A stretch of 64,000 nucleotides of DNA from Cohnella sp. SGD-V74. Its GTDB lineage: Bacteria; Bacillota; Bacilli; Paenibacillales; Paenibacillaceae. The stretch covers positions 62,001 to 126,000 of the forward strand of contig NZ_PVYW01000005.1 of the NCBI RefSeq assembly GCF_003001675.1. Reading direction: 5' to 3'. The translations under genes were made by a program, and so were the position numbers. The notes under the pieces are model-generated. The model made no database searches. It had not been told where the DNA came from and worked only from the letters and a program-made list of their open reading frames with translations. Of this stretch, positions 46,762 through 55,412 are shown piece after piece (position 1 is the first letter of the stretch; each line of letters starts with the position of its first letter).

Positions 46762-48659
46762 GTAATCAAGCTTCAGAATTCGCTATGCGCGAAGGAGTTC
46801 CGCTGCGGTTGGACGGCATCAGATGGAGGAGAGGGGAAGAGGAGAGCGAGGCTTTTCGGACGGAAGGCTTGGTGTTCACTCCGGGCTCGATCATTCTGCT
46901 GATGGGCGCAAACGGAGCAGGTAAATCGACGCTTCTCGAGAAGATCGCCGGCCTGCGTCCTCCGGAAGACGTGCTGGCTGCGTACGGACCGGATGCGGTC
47001 TGGCGGAGAAGCCGACTTGGCCGGAGTGGCCTCCGCTTAAACGGGCATTCTCTGCTGAGCTACAGCTACGCGAGCCAAGCGCCGGAAGAGGGATTGTTCG
47101 CAAGAAGCGTAAGCGATGAACTTGCCTATTCGTTGCGGCCATATGGCTTGACGGAGGAAACCGCAAAGCTGCGGCGTCAGGAGGCGCTGAGCGCGGTGGG
47201 GTGGAACAGCGAGGAGTGGCTGGAGCGCGATCCTTATTTGATGAGCGGAGGCGAGCGTCGCCGCACGGCGCTGGCGGCTGTATTCGCGGCGCCTGCTCCG
47301 TGGCTGCTGCTGGACGAACCGACGGCGGGGCTGGACGGAGCCGGACATCGAATGATCGCGCGTAAGCTGAAGAAGCAGCGGTCAGAGGGTACGGGAATCG
47401 TGCTCGTCTCGCACGATTCCGACTGGGCGCTGCCGCTTGCGGACGAGACGCTGCTGCTGGCTACGGACGGTACGGTAAGGCTGTGCAGTCGGGAGCAACT
47501 GGTCCGGCATCCTGAATGGCTGGCGGAAGCGGGCATGCGGGTGCCCGAGTGGCTTCAGTCGGCCCATCGGCTGTGGAAGAGCGGCGTTCCCGCTGAGCTG
47601 ACGATGGATCCGGCAGCAGCGGCCGCGGCTTGGAGGGTCGAGCAACGGAGCGAGAGCGCGGCCCGGGTCCTGGCGGGTGCGGTGGTAGATAGCGGAAAAG
47701 AGGCGAACGGGGAGAAGCAGGCTGAACTGGATCGACAAGTAGGAGAGGATCAGGAGACAGTTGGAGAGCGGAAGGCGTCAGAAGCGCGCCAAGCAAGAGA
47801 GGCGCAGGAGACGAGCAGGGAACGAGAGGCAGAAGAAGAGCAGAAGTCGCTTCGAGAACGAGAGGCAGTAGAGCGGAAGGCGGGTACAGAGCTCAAGAAG
47901 CACAGGCAGTTGGGGGCAGCACGGCATCGTCTCGCGGGGTTCGATCCCCGATCGGTATGGCTGGCTTATGCGTTAGTGAGTTTCGGTCTGTTTGCTTTGA
48001 GGGATTGGCTGGGGCTGGCTGTCGGAGCCGCGATCGTCATAGGGCTGTTGTTGGCCGGACGAATCTCGCTGCGGCGCTGGCGCGGACTGATCGTGAATTA
48101 TGCGGTGTTTTCCGTGATGACATCGGCCATCTTTGCTTCGGGAGCCGGGAGTGAATGGGCGGTGCGGGGCGAGGCTTTCACGGATACGTTGCTCACTTTT
48201 ACGAGGACGATGCTTATTTTACTGTTGGGGTTGGCTATTCCTCTCGTCATGTCGCCTTTGTCGCTGAGAAGGTCTCTGGAGCAGATGACCTCTATTAAAG
48301 GCAAGAGCCCGATGTGGGCGCAAAGGGGAATTCTCGCAGTCGCGCTGATTATGCGTTTTGTGCCGGTGCTGCTGGAGTTGTGGGAACGTTTCGCGAAGAT
48401 TATTCGTGCTCGGGGAAAAATGCTGGCCCGCGGTCCCATCGCCTTCGGCCGTAAGCTACGCGACACTGCGCTGCCTTTCCTGTTGGCGTTATTCCGATTA
48501 GGGGATGAGGTGGTGCTGGCGCTGGAAAGCAGAGGGGTGGGCGGGATACGGACCGCCACCCGGGCGCAACGGTTGAGGTGGCGCGGTCGGGATTATGCAT
48601 TGGCGTCGGGTGCGCTGCTGCTGGCGCTGGGGTTGTGGATTGGTTTTCGCAGCGGCTAG
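46758..48659 (+). CDS. ECF ATPase fused to EcfT transmembrane subunit
   Basis: A 633-residue fusion. Residues 1-270 are an ABC ATPase (Walker A GANGAGKST near 50-58, LMSGGERRR near 160-168, Walker B WLLLDEPTAGLD near 181-192). A charged Glu/Arg/Gln-rich, probably helical linker spans about 305-390. Residues from 398 on are EcfT-like: several membrane segments, then the cytoplasmic IIRARGKMLARG region and ESRGVGG near the end. EcfA and EcfT are normally separate chains; here the second ATPase is tethered to the scaffold. ATG 46758 overlaps the previous stop. Confidence 0.85.
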   Translation: MSNQASEFAMREGVPLRLDGIRWRRGEEESEAFRTEGLVFTPGSIILLMGANGAGKSTLLEKIAGLRPPEDVLAAYGPDAVWRRSRLGRSGLRLNGHSLLSYSYASQAPEEGLFARSVSDELAYSLRPYGLTEETAKLRRQEALSAVGWNSEEWLERDPYLMSGGERRRTALAAVFAAPAPWLLLDEPTAGLDGAGHRMIARKLKKQRSEGTGIVLVSHDSDWALPLADETLLLATDGTVRLCSREQLVRHPEWLAEAGMRVPEWLQSAHRLWKSGVPAELTMDPAAAAAAWRVEQRSESAARVLAGAVVDSGKEANGEKQAELDRQVGEDQETVGERKASEARQAREAQETSREREAEEEQKSLREREAVERKAGTELKKHRQLGAARHRLAGFDPRSVWLAYALVSFGLFALRDWLGLAVGAAIVIGLLLAGRISLRRWRGLIVNYAVFSVMTSAIFASGAGSEWAVRGEAFTDTLLTFTRTMLILLLGLAIPLVMSPLSLRRSLEQMTSIKGKSPMWAQRGILAVALIMRFVPVLLELWERFAKIIRARGKMLARGPIAFGRKLRDTALPFLLALFRLGDEVVLALESRGVGGIRTATRAQRLRWRGRDYALASGALLLALGLWIGFRSG

Positions 48660-48901
48660 CACGGGGGCGCCGTCCGGCTTTATTCTGAGCGATAGATCGT
48701 TTTGCTACGAGAGATTCCGGACGCCTGCGCCACGGTAAAGTGTGGCTGTGGTAATGCATTGCTTCGAATGCCAAGCTCGCGACAGAGTCGCGGGCTTATT
48801 CTTTCTATCCATACGAATCGAAAATAGGGAATGAGGAGAGTGGAGCTGATTATGATATAATTTGGAAGTGAAGTCATGATTTATCCGAGAGGGGTGGGAG
48901 A

Positions 48902-49174
48902 ATGTTGAATCTATCTAAAGGGCAAAAGATAGACCTCACCAAGGGAAGAAACGTTAACGCGATCACGTTCGAATTAAGTTGGCATGCTTTATATGAAAAG
49001 AACGATTATGCTTACTGGGTGGCGATCGCACATATCGATTTTACGTCCCCTTCGGAAATGAAGGTGAGTCATGTGGAGCGATATTCGCGTCGGCATTTCG
49101 AGAGAAGCCCGGTGCTGTACGCGGATGGAGCATTCAGGATGAATGTAGGCGAAGAGGAGTTCAAGGATTGGTGA
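48902..49174 (+). CDS. Short TerD-like protein
   Basis: A 90-residue protein. The first 30 residues (LSKGQKIDLTKGRNVNAITFELSWHALYE) match the start of TerD/CABP stress proteins, which are normally about 190 residues. The rest (HIDFTSPSEMKVSHVERYSR...) does not match well, and the calcium-binding half is missing. It may be a truncated or diverged TerD family member. GAGGGGTGGGAG precedes ATG 48902, and a TATAAT lies about 40 bp upstream. It converges with the MFS gene over a shared terminator. The 48660-48901 gap before it shows no gene. Confidence 0.6.
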   Translation: MLNLSKGQKIDLTKGRNVNAITFELSWHALYEKNDYAYWVAIAHIDFTSPSEMKVSHVERYSRRHFERSPVLYADGAFRMNVGEEEFKDW

Positions 49175-49180
49175 AGAGGG

Positions 49181-49215
49181 GCAAGAGACTTGAAGTTAAT
49201 CTTCGAGTCTCTTGC
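49181..49215. terminator. Bidirectional terminator between convergent genes
   Basis: GCAAGAGACT and AGTCTCTTGC form a perfect 10-bp stem; it overlaps the last codons of the MFS gene. Confidence 0.65.
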
Positions 49216-50410
49216 TTACGAGCACGATGAGTGCGCCTAATAGACCCAGCGAAGCCCCGAACAGGAAGCCGGCTTGCAGGCCGCCGAGGGAGTTGAGACC
49301 TCCGGCAACATAGGGACCAAGGAACATGCCCAAGGCATAAACGGATTGGTACAGTCCCATGGCGGTTGCGCGTTCGGCGGCAGCGAAGCTGCGAATGGAC
49401 AGGCTGAGCAGGAGCGGAAAGTACATCGCCTGGGCAAAGCCGTTGATTGCTTGGGTAAGCGCCAGTACGCCCAAGCTCTGAGTGAAGGGGATAATGGCCG
49501 TACAAGCGGCGGCGAGCAGGAAGCCCGCGATCATGGTAGGTCGAGTGCCGAAGCGGGGAGCCAAGTAGCGTCCGCTCCAGAGGGAGACGAGCGCGTGCGG
49601 CACCATGAAGGCGATGACGATCCCCGTAAGCTGGGCTTCGCTGGCGCCAAGCTCGACCGCTTGAAGCGGTGTAAATCCGAACATCGTAACGAATAAAATG
49701 CCGTGCGCCAAAACGGACAGCGTCGATACGAGCCAGAGCAGCCGGGAGCGCAGCACCCGGGCGACGATCGTTCGGTCTATGGCGACGGGGACCTTTTTGG
49801 ACTGTTTGGACTGCGGTTCATAGACGAAGAAAGCGATCAGGGTACCGACTGCCGCGACGCCGACTCCGGCGAGAAAGGCGTTGTTCCACCCTCCCGAGGA
49901 AGCGAGCCATCCGCTGGCGCTCATGCCGGCAAGCTGACCGAACACGGTCAGGAAGCTGAGTGTACCCATTGCTTGATGTGTTCGGTTCGCCGGATAGTAG
50001 GAGGCGTACAGCACGGTAAAAGGAACCCATGCCGCCGCGCATACGCCCGCCATTAGACGGCCTGCCAGCGGACCTCCCCATGTTCCGGGCAGCAGAAATA
50101 AAAGGCAGCTGATGAGCCCGGCCAACATGCCGATGATGAGAAACGGTTTTCTCCGGGTCATCGCATCCGAGTAGACGCCGAGGGGGAAGCGGGTAATGAC
50201 CTGCGTAATGCCGTAGCTGCCAAGAATAAAGCCGATCCAGCCCATCGACAATCCTCGGTCGTGGAGATAGGGGCTCAGGATCGGCACGTAAATATAAAGC
50301 GTCGTCCAATACAGGATCGTCGCAGCCGCGAAGATAATGTGCTTGCTCCGGACGGACGGTTCGCCTTGTCGCTGCCGTAACTGTTGCGTCAACTCGGATG
50401 TCGGGTGCAT
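49196..50410 (-). CDS. MFS transporter (probable exporter)
   Basis: A 404-residue major facilitator with about 12 membrane helices. The loop after helix 2 has RFPLGVYSDAMTRRKPF, a form of MFS motif A (G-x-x-x-D-x-x-x-R-R). No binding-site motif allows a substrate to be named. A copy of the dispersed repeat is read in frame inside one helix (CTAIIPFTQS). AGGAGG lies 12 bases before ATG 50410. It is the last GC-rich gene before the AT-rich island. Confidence 0.85.
   Translation of the reverse strand: MHPTSELTQQLRQRQGEPSVRSKHIIFAAATILYWTTLYIYVPILSPYLHDRGLSMGWIGFILGSYGITQVITRFPLGVYSDAMTRRKPFLIIGMLAGLISCLLFLLPGTWGGPLAGRLMAGVCAAAWVPFTVLYASYYPANRTHQAMGTLSFLTVFGQLAGMSASGWLASSGGWNNAFLAGVGVAAVGTLIAFFVYEPQSKQSKKVPVAIDRTIVARVLRSRLLWLVSTLSVLAHGILFVTMFGFTPLQAVELGASEAQLTGIVIAFMVPHALVSLWSGRYLAPRFGTRPTMIAGFLLAAACTAIIPFTQSLGVLALTQAINGFAQAMYFPLLLSLSIRSFAAAERATAMGLYQSVYALGMFLGPYVAGGLNSLGGLQAGFLFGASLGLLGALIVLVSKRLED
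49478..49503 (-). repeat. Dispersed 26-bp repeat, copy I, inside the MFS gene
   Basis: In the gene's sense direction GTAC + GGCCATTATCCCC + TTCACTCAG. It sits in a hydrophobic helix. Confidence 0.75.
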
Positions 50411-50649
50411 CGTTGTGGAAGTCCTCCTGGATAGGGTTATTTTTACGAAGTGCGTGACGGTTGTCGCTTGAACTCTCTCTTAATGTAACGGATTCATATT
50501 GATCCCCTAAGGTAAGGGCTAGCTAAGAGGATGGATGTCGTGAATCCACGAACGCTATACGAAACAGGAAGCAAGATCAAAATCATGAAATTGACTAACG
50601 CGTTTTGATGTGTATTATAATAACATAATGATATCAATGGGGTGATCTC

Positions 50650-50832
50650 ATGAGTGTAAAAGATGAAGTGATAAAAATCATCCAGGACCTTCCGGATAAT
50701 GTAACCGTGGAAGAAATTCTATATAGACTATACGCACGAGCAAAAATCGAAGAAGGAATCCATGAATTGGATGCGGGACAAGGGGTTAGTCACTCTGAAG
50801 CCATGGAGAAAATCAGGTCATGGATGAATTAG
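50650..50832 (+). CDS. Antitoxin of a RelE/ParE-type toxin-antitoxin pair
   Basis: A 60-residue acidic protein ending GQGVSHSEAMEKIRSWMN, a C-terminal signature of antitoxins paired with ParE/RelE toxins. The N-terminal LPDNVTVEEILYRLYARAKIEEGI is helical. It is expected to neutralise the next gene's product and repress their shared promoter; TATAAT lies about 30 bp upstream. GGGGTGATC precedes the ATG. It overlaps the toxin by 13 bp. Confidence 0.8.
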   Translation: MSVKDEVIKIIQDLPDNVTVEEILYRLYARAKIEEGIHELDAGQGVSHSEAMEKIRSWMN

Positions 50833-51116
50833 TTTGGTCCCCAAGATCCCTTAAGGATCTTGAGCTTATTTACGATTACATCAAAGAAGATTCTATCGAA
50901 GCAGCACGAACGTTCGTCAATGAACTCATAATGGAAACTACAACGATTAGTAATTTTCCGCATAAAGGTAGAAAAGTACCGGAATTTATGAATGAAAAGG
51001 TAAGAGAGAAGATATACAAGAGTTACAGAATTATCTACAGGATTCAAACGGATCATATTGAAATTGTAACATTTTTGCATCAATCTAGAAGACTCATCAA
51101 ACAAGAGTTTAAGTGA
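50820..51116 (+). CDS. RelE/ParE family toxin
   Basis: A 98-residue protein of the ParE/RelE fold: VWSPRSLKDLELIYDYIKEDS at the N-terminus, FPHKGRKVPEF in the middle, and YKSYRIIYRIQTDHIEIVTFLHQSRRL at the end. The C-terminal R-I-I-Y-R and H-x-S-R-R segment is the typical toxin core. It might poison gyrase (ParE) or cleave mRNA (RelE); sequence alone does not decide. Start overlaps the antitoxin. It is the first gene pair of the AT-rich island. Confidence 0.85.
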   Translation: MDELVWSPRSLKDLELIYDYIKEDSIEAARTFVNELIMETTTISNFPHKGRKVPEFMNEKVREKIYKSYRIIYRIQTDHIEIVTFLHQSRRLIKQEFK

Positions 51117-51258
51117 CATCATGTGCAAGTCCAAGCATGGTGTTATTTTTGTTATTAGGGATTTTTGGTATCGATTGAGCAATCTTTTTAATTCTTTGCA
51201 AGTGAGCGCTAAGGTTTTTTTCAATAATACTCATAGCGTTTTCTTCCTCCTGATTCAT
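51109..51258 (-). CDS. Small hypothetical ORF, 49 residues
   Basis: On the minus strand an ATG preceded by AGAGGTG opens a 49-residue frame (MNQEEENAMSIIEKNLSAH...) that ends eight bases inside the toxin stop region. A second ATG eight codons in has AGGAGG upstream. It is Lys/Asn/Ile-rich like the island. No family recognised. The rest of the 51117-51484 gap shows nothing else. Confidence 0.35.
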   Translation of the reverse strand: MNQEEENAMSIIEKNLSAHLQRIKKIAQSIPKIPNNKNNTMLGLAHDVT

Positions 51259-51484
51259 TACATACACCTCTAGTTAGGATAAGTAAGTGTACGCAGAATA
51301 AATTAGCAAGATACATTGTGGACGATACAAACAAATTGCAGTTGAATGGTGCAACGTTCATAACATCAATTACGCAGAATAAAAGCGAATTTCTATAGCA
51401 ACTCAGGCTGAGACCGTCTGGTGAAGTAGATGTATAGTGAAGGAAATCCCTTCGATCCGGCCCCAAAGGAGAGGAACAAGGAAT

Positions 51485-52258
51485 ATGTCATCCATAACAG
51501 AAGCATTTTCGAAATCGTTAAACCAGTACTTGAATTTTACCGAAATGCCCTGGGGGAAGCTATTTTATTCGACCTCTTGGAATCAAATTGAAGATTATCT
51601 GCAGGAACGGAATCAAACGATATTGGATATTGGCTGTGGATTCGGTATAACAAGTCTGGAGTTTGCTCGCCGGGGAAATAAAGTAAAAGGGATTGACCCG
51701 ACATACGCAATGATTGAAGTTGCAATGACACAAAAAGGGGAAGAGAAACTTGACCTTGATTTTGTTGTAACCGATTTTCAGATGGTTGCTGGTTTACTGG
51801 GGAAATTCAATTGGATCTTTTGTCATAACATTCTTGAATATGTTGAGGAGCCTGGGAAATTTATTGAATCGATAAGCATGTGTCAAGATCCAGGGGGCTA
51901 TCTATCGCTTATTGCACATAATCCTCCAGCCAAGGTTATGAAGAAGGCCGTTATAAACAAGAACCCTGAAGACGCGTTAAATAGTCTGGGCAACCAATTA
52001 GAATATAGTGGAGTTATTCAAACGGATATTACGGTTTATACATTTGAACAGCTTCAAGAGATGCTCGAAAAGTCTGGTTATGAAATTCAGGAAAGATACG
52101 GAATACATAATATTTACGGCTATATCGCGGACAATGAAGTTAAGCAAGATACAGAATGGCATAAGAAAGTATCGAAACTAGAAATGGAATTAGGCAAGAT
52201 AAGTCCATACAAAGACATTGCGATATTTACTCATATCATTGCTAAGAAGAAAGCCTGA
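51485..52258 (+). CDS. Class I SAM-dependent methyltransferase
   Basis: A 257-residue methyltransferase: SAM motif I LDIGCGFGITSLEFARRG near 49-66, the acidic end of strand 2 in VKGIDPT, and motif IV-like FNWIFCHNILEYV. Such a layout resembles CmoA/UbiE-like enzymes, but substrate is unknown. ATG 51485 follows GGAACAAGGA; the frame is open 16 codons further up without a Shine-Dalgarno. Isolated gene in the AT-rich island. Confidence 0.82.
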   Translation: MSSITEAFSKSLNQYLNFTEMPWGKLFYSTSWNQIEDYLQERNQTILDIGCGFGITSLEFARRGNKVKGIDPTYAMIEVAMTQKGEEKLDLDFVVTDFQMVAGLLGKFNWIFCHNILEYVEEPGKFIESISMCQDPGGYLSLIAHNPPAKVMKKAVINKNPEDALNSLGNQLEYSGVIQTDITVYTFEQLQEMLEKSGYEIQERYGIHNIYGYIADNEVKQDTEWHKKVSKLEMELGKISPYKDIAIFTHIIAKKKA

Positions 52259-52589
52259 TTGTAGTCGAAGAAGGAGGTTAGACATTGAATCTTAATCAAT
52301 ATATGGGACAATATGGCCCCATATCAGTCTATGAGAATAGATAATCTACCAAAGAAAATACAATTCGGAAAGATAGATGAACCTGAATGATCTTAGTTCA
52401 GGAAAATGGAACTTCTCGCAGCATCGGGACTTTCGCCTCCTGGATGCCAGATGTATAATCATGGAAGAAGCTCAGACACCACATGACCCAGCCTAGAATA
52501 GGAGTTATCTAGGGCTGGGTCGTGTCGTTAATACGGCAGACGTGAGCTGAAATGGAACCAATGCTGAAGAAGAAAGGAGATGGATAGAA
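52259..52589. other. 331-bp gap with a Shine-Dalgarno-led gene remnant and hairpins
   Basis: GAAGGAGG at 52269-52276 is followed by TTG 52285 and a 19-codon frame stopping at 52344, probably the start of a decayed gene. CCTGAA/TTCAGG forms a small hairpin near 52380-52402, and a 13-bp stem lies at 52485-52521. No intact gene. Confidence 0.5.
52485..52521 (+). terminator. Strong hairpin before the lipoprotein gene
   Basis: GACCCAGCCTAGA pairs with TCTAGGGCTGGGTC, with one extra base. No T run follows, so it is a hairpin of uncertain role. Confidence 0.4.
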
Positions 52590-53045
52590 ATGAGGCGAAC
52601 ACTTTTAAGTTTTATTTTTGTGCCACTTATGTTTATTCTACTAACAGGATGTTACCCGGAGCCCCAGGTTAGACCGACTGATATGGATCAAATAAAAATT
52701 GAGCTCATAGAAAAGTCCGAAATGCCTTATGGAATAGCATATACGTTCAAGTTAAAGAACTTATCAAAATTCACAATTGCTCAAAACAATGTATACATAA
52801 GCTATCCGATAAAAACGTCAACAGGATCTAGGAGCAACGAATATAAAATAGAAGCTAAAAACAATAGACTGCAAATCGACCCCAATGAAGAGGTTACTTT
52901 AAATGCTTTTGCGCCAATTGAGGGGTTTGGAGAAAATCAGACATTGGATACAGAGAATTTCAATGTAGAAATCGTTGGATATATAGAAGAAGTTAAGGAG
53001 ACAAGACGTTTTCAAAAGATCGGAGGTCTAGAGTTCTTTAAATAA
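52590..53045 (+). CDS. Small lipoprotein, unknown function
   Basis: A 151-residue protein with a lipoprotein signal peptide: MRRTLL, a hydrophobic core and lipobox LLTGC with C21 as the predicted lipidated residue. The mature part is beta-rich (IAYTFKLKNLSKFTIAQNNVYISYP), recalling small extracytoplasmic Ig-like folds, but no family is recognised. AAAGGAG precedes the ATG. It is a single gene between unrelated island genes. Confidence 0.7.
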   Translation: MRRTLLSFIFVPLMFILLTGCYPEPQVRPTDMDQIKIELIEKSEMPYGIAYTFKLKNLSKFTIAQNNVYISYPIKTSTGSRSNEYKIEAKNNRLQIDPNEEVTLNAFAPIEGFGENQTLDTENFNVEIVGYIEEVKETRRFQKIGGLEFFK

Positions 53046-53080
53046 ATGCTTGAGCAAAACTATTAAATAGGTGATCAACG

Positions 53081-53614
53081 ATGACCATTGATGATTCGAT
53101 AATAACGATGAGTTCTTTAATATGGCTGTTCCTGGCCGCCTTTATGATCCATGATTTTGAAGAAATTATAGTTGTGGAATCTTGGATGAAGAAAAACTAT
53201 CAAAGAATTCATAAATTAGTTCCAGGTCCAATAGGCAGAATAATGAGCGGTATGTCCGATATCAAATCTTCTCAGTTCGCAGTTGCGGTATTTATCGAAT
53301 TTATTTTCTTTATCCCGGTTACGTATTTGGCGGTAGAACATCATAATTATATTTTGTTCGTGGGTGTAAATGCTGTGTTACTCATCCATGTTTTTACGCA
53401 CCTAGGTCAATCCATATATCTTAAATCGTATACTCCAGGAGTTATAACAGGGTTAATTGTTGTTTTGCCGTATTCGTTGTATCTGTTCTACAGAATGTTA
53501 AATGAAGAACTGGTGTCTATGAAAGAGATTTTATTGTATTCGCCGTCGGGATTGATATTAATTCCTTTGGTCATGTTGGGACATAAAGTAGGAAAGATAG
53601 TCATACGGGGATAA
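53081..53614 (+). CDS. HXXEE domain membrane protein
   Basis: A 177-residue membrane protein with the HXXEE motif as H24-D-F-E27-E28 near the start of the first helix, and about five hydrophobic segments. A conserved histidine also occurs in LLIHVFTHLGQS. Members have unknown function; the motif suggests metal binding in the membrane. ATG 53081 lies 35 bp after the lipoprotein with a weak Shine-Dalgarno (TAGGTGATC). Confidence 0.78.
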   Translation: MTIDDSIITMSSLIWLFLAAFMIHDFEEIIVVESWMKKNYQRIHKLVPGPIGRIMSGMSDIKSSQFAVAVFIEFIFFIPVTYLAVEHHNYILFVGVNAVLLIHVFTHLGQSIYLKSYTPGVITGLIVVLPYSLYLFYRMLNEELVSMKEILLYSPSGLILIPLVMLGHKVGKIVIRG

Positions 53615-53672
53615 ACTAGCGGTTAATCATAATTCGGCACACTTATGTGCAATTACAGGAAGGGGGATATCG

Positions 53673-54218
53673 TTGAAGCACATATATCTCATAAGGCATT
53701 GTAAGGCTGCGGGTCAAGAGCCAGGTGCTCAATTAACGGCTGAGGGGCATGCAGAAGCTGAGCTGCTAGCTAACTTTCTGACCGAAAAGCAAATAGATTA
53801 CATCGCTTCAAGTCCATATGATAGAGCAATCTCGACGATTCAACCATTGGCACAGAAGCATAAGCTGAAAATAAATGTTGATGACCGGCTTCGGGAGAGA
53901 GTTTTATCTGCTTGTGAATTAGACAATTGGATGGAAAGGCTAAAGGAAACATTTGAGGATCTGGATATTGCATTGCCTGGCGGTGAATCATCTCGAGAAG
54001 CCATGAATCGCGGAGTATCAGCAATTGAAGAGTTACTTGTACGGACAGAGAGAAATGTTGTTGTCGTTACACATGGAAATCTGATGTCGTTAATACTGAA
54101 GTATTATGATGATCAATATGGATTCGATGAATGGAGAGGGCTGACGAATCCAGACGTGTATGAAATCGTCGTGGACAAAGACGGAGTAAAACCAAATATA
54201 AATCGCATTTGGAAGTAA
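53673..54218 (+). CDS. Histidine phosphatase family protein
   Basis: A 181-residue member of the phosphoglycerate-mutase-like superfamily. The catalytic LIRHCKA motif puts R8 and the phosphorylated H9 at the N-terminus; the second histidine lies in VVVTHGN near residue 131, and RERV supplies the acidic residue. Substrate is not predictable. The start is TTG 53673 with AGGAAGGGGG upstream. Confidence 0.85.
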   Translation: MKHIYLIRHCKAAGQEPGAQLTAEGHAEAELLANFLTEKQIDYIASSPYDRAISTIQPLAQKHKLKINVDDRLRERVLSACELDNWMERLKETFEDLDIALPGGESSREAMNRGVSAIEELLVRTERNVVVVTHGNLMSLILKYYDDQYGFDEWRGLTNPDVYEIVVDKDGVKPNINRIWK

Positions 54219-54251
54219 TTTGAGCTGCCCTGTCGATAGAGGAGGTTTAAT

Positions 54252-54812
54252 ATGAATCCTATTTTAATAGACTTTCCGAATCAATTTACAACCGAAAGGT
54301 TGCTAATCAGAATGCCCTATCCTGGTGATGGTACAGTGGTATACGAGAGTATACTGTCTTCGATCAATGAATTAAAACAATGGCTACCCTTTGCACAACA
54401 CGAACAATCGGAGCAGAGTATTGAAGCAAATCTAAGAGAGGCACATTCCAAGTTTATTCTGAGAGAAGATCTTAGGTTATTGATTTTCGATAAAAAAACA
54501 AACCAGTTTATTGGTTCTTCCGGGCTTCATAATCCCAATTGGCGTATTCCCAAGTTTGAAATTGGATATTGGATAGATTCACGATTCAGTGGTAGAGGCT
54601 ACATGACGGAAGCAGTACAAGGAATAGCTGATTTTGCCTTCTCAGAGCTGAAAGCAAGAAGGGTTGAAATTCGTTGCGACAGCTTAAATGTTAAAAGCAA
54701 AGCTATCCCTGAAAGATTGGGATTTACACTGGAGGGTACATTCAGAAACGATGATGTTTCTGCAGATGGAAGTAGGTTAAGGGATACTTTTATATTTGCC
54801 AAGGTGAAGTAA
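54252..54812 (+). CDS. GNAT N-acetyltransferase, RimJ/RimL type
   Basis: A 186-residue acetyltransferase: N-terminal TERLLIRMPYPGDG, the central FEIGYWIDSRFSGRGYMTEA acetyl-CoA-binding region (R-G-x-x-x-E type), and the C-terminal IPERLGFTLEGTFRND. RimJ/RimL relatives acetylate protein N-termini or small molecules. ATG 54252 has GAGGAGG upstream. Confidence 0.87.
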   Translation: MNPILIDFPNQFTTERLLIRMPYPGDGTVVYESILSSINELKQWLPFAQHEQSEQSIEANLREAHSKFILREDLRLLIFDKKTNQFIGSSGLHNPNWRIPKFEIGYWIDSRFSGRGYMTEAVQGIADFAFSELKARRVEIRCDSLNVKSKAIPERLGFTLEGTFRNDDVSADGSRLRDTFIFAKVK

Positions 54813-54862
54813 GGAAGGTTCTTTAACATCATGTTCACGATTAGGGATTAAGGGGTGCAACG

Positions 54863-55336
54863 ATGAAGAGTGATTTTAATCGAGAGTGGCTCGTGAAGAA
54901 ATTTGAAGAAATCAAAAGCCGAACGCTAAAGGCAATAAGTCAACTGGACGAAGAACAATTGAACTGGTCGCCAGACCCTGTAAGTCATAACATTCCGACG
55001 TTGCTAAGACATATTGAAGGAAATATTGTGGAAAGGATCAGAAAGGGAATTTGTAAAGAAGAGATAGATAGGGATCGCGATAAGGAATTTTTAAAGACGT
55101 TAATGACGAAATCAGAAGCCGAAATGCTAATCACTAAGAACTTAGAGTATGTAGTTGGAGTGATAAAGAGCTTACCAGAAGAGAAATTCGACGAGAAACA
55201 AATCGTAAGAGGAAAGGAACGATCCAACTTAGATATGCTGCATCAGTGCGCTGCACACTATTCGGAGCACATGGGGCAAATCTTCTATATCACCAAGCAA
55301 TGCAAGAAAGACGAATATAAAACAACATCTGTGTAA
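54863..55336 (+). CDS. DinB-like (DUF1572 type) four-helix protein
   Basis: A 157-residue helical protein of the DinB/YfiT superfamily. Candidate metal histidines lie in RHIEGNI (near residue 50) and AAHYSEHMGQ (near 140), the usual three-His arrangement. Function unknown; relatives are thiol-dependent transferases or stress proteins. ATG 54863 follows AAGGGGTG. Confidence 0.8.
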   Translation: MKSDFNREWLVKKFEEIKSRTLKAISQLDEEQLNWSPDPVSHNIPTLLRHIEGNIVERIRKGICKEEIDRDRDKEFLKTLMTKSEAEMLITKNLEYVVGVIKSLPEEKFDEKQIVRGKERSNLDMLHQCAAHYSEHMGQIFYITKQCKKDEYKTTSV

Positions 55337-55412
55337 GGAATTCGTAGAAAGTGTGGCGCGAGCTTCTGGACGGTTCCCCTGCTTGAGCGTTATAAGAAAG
55401 GAAAAAACTAAA

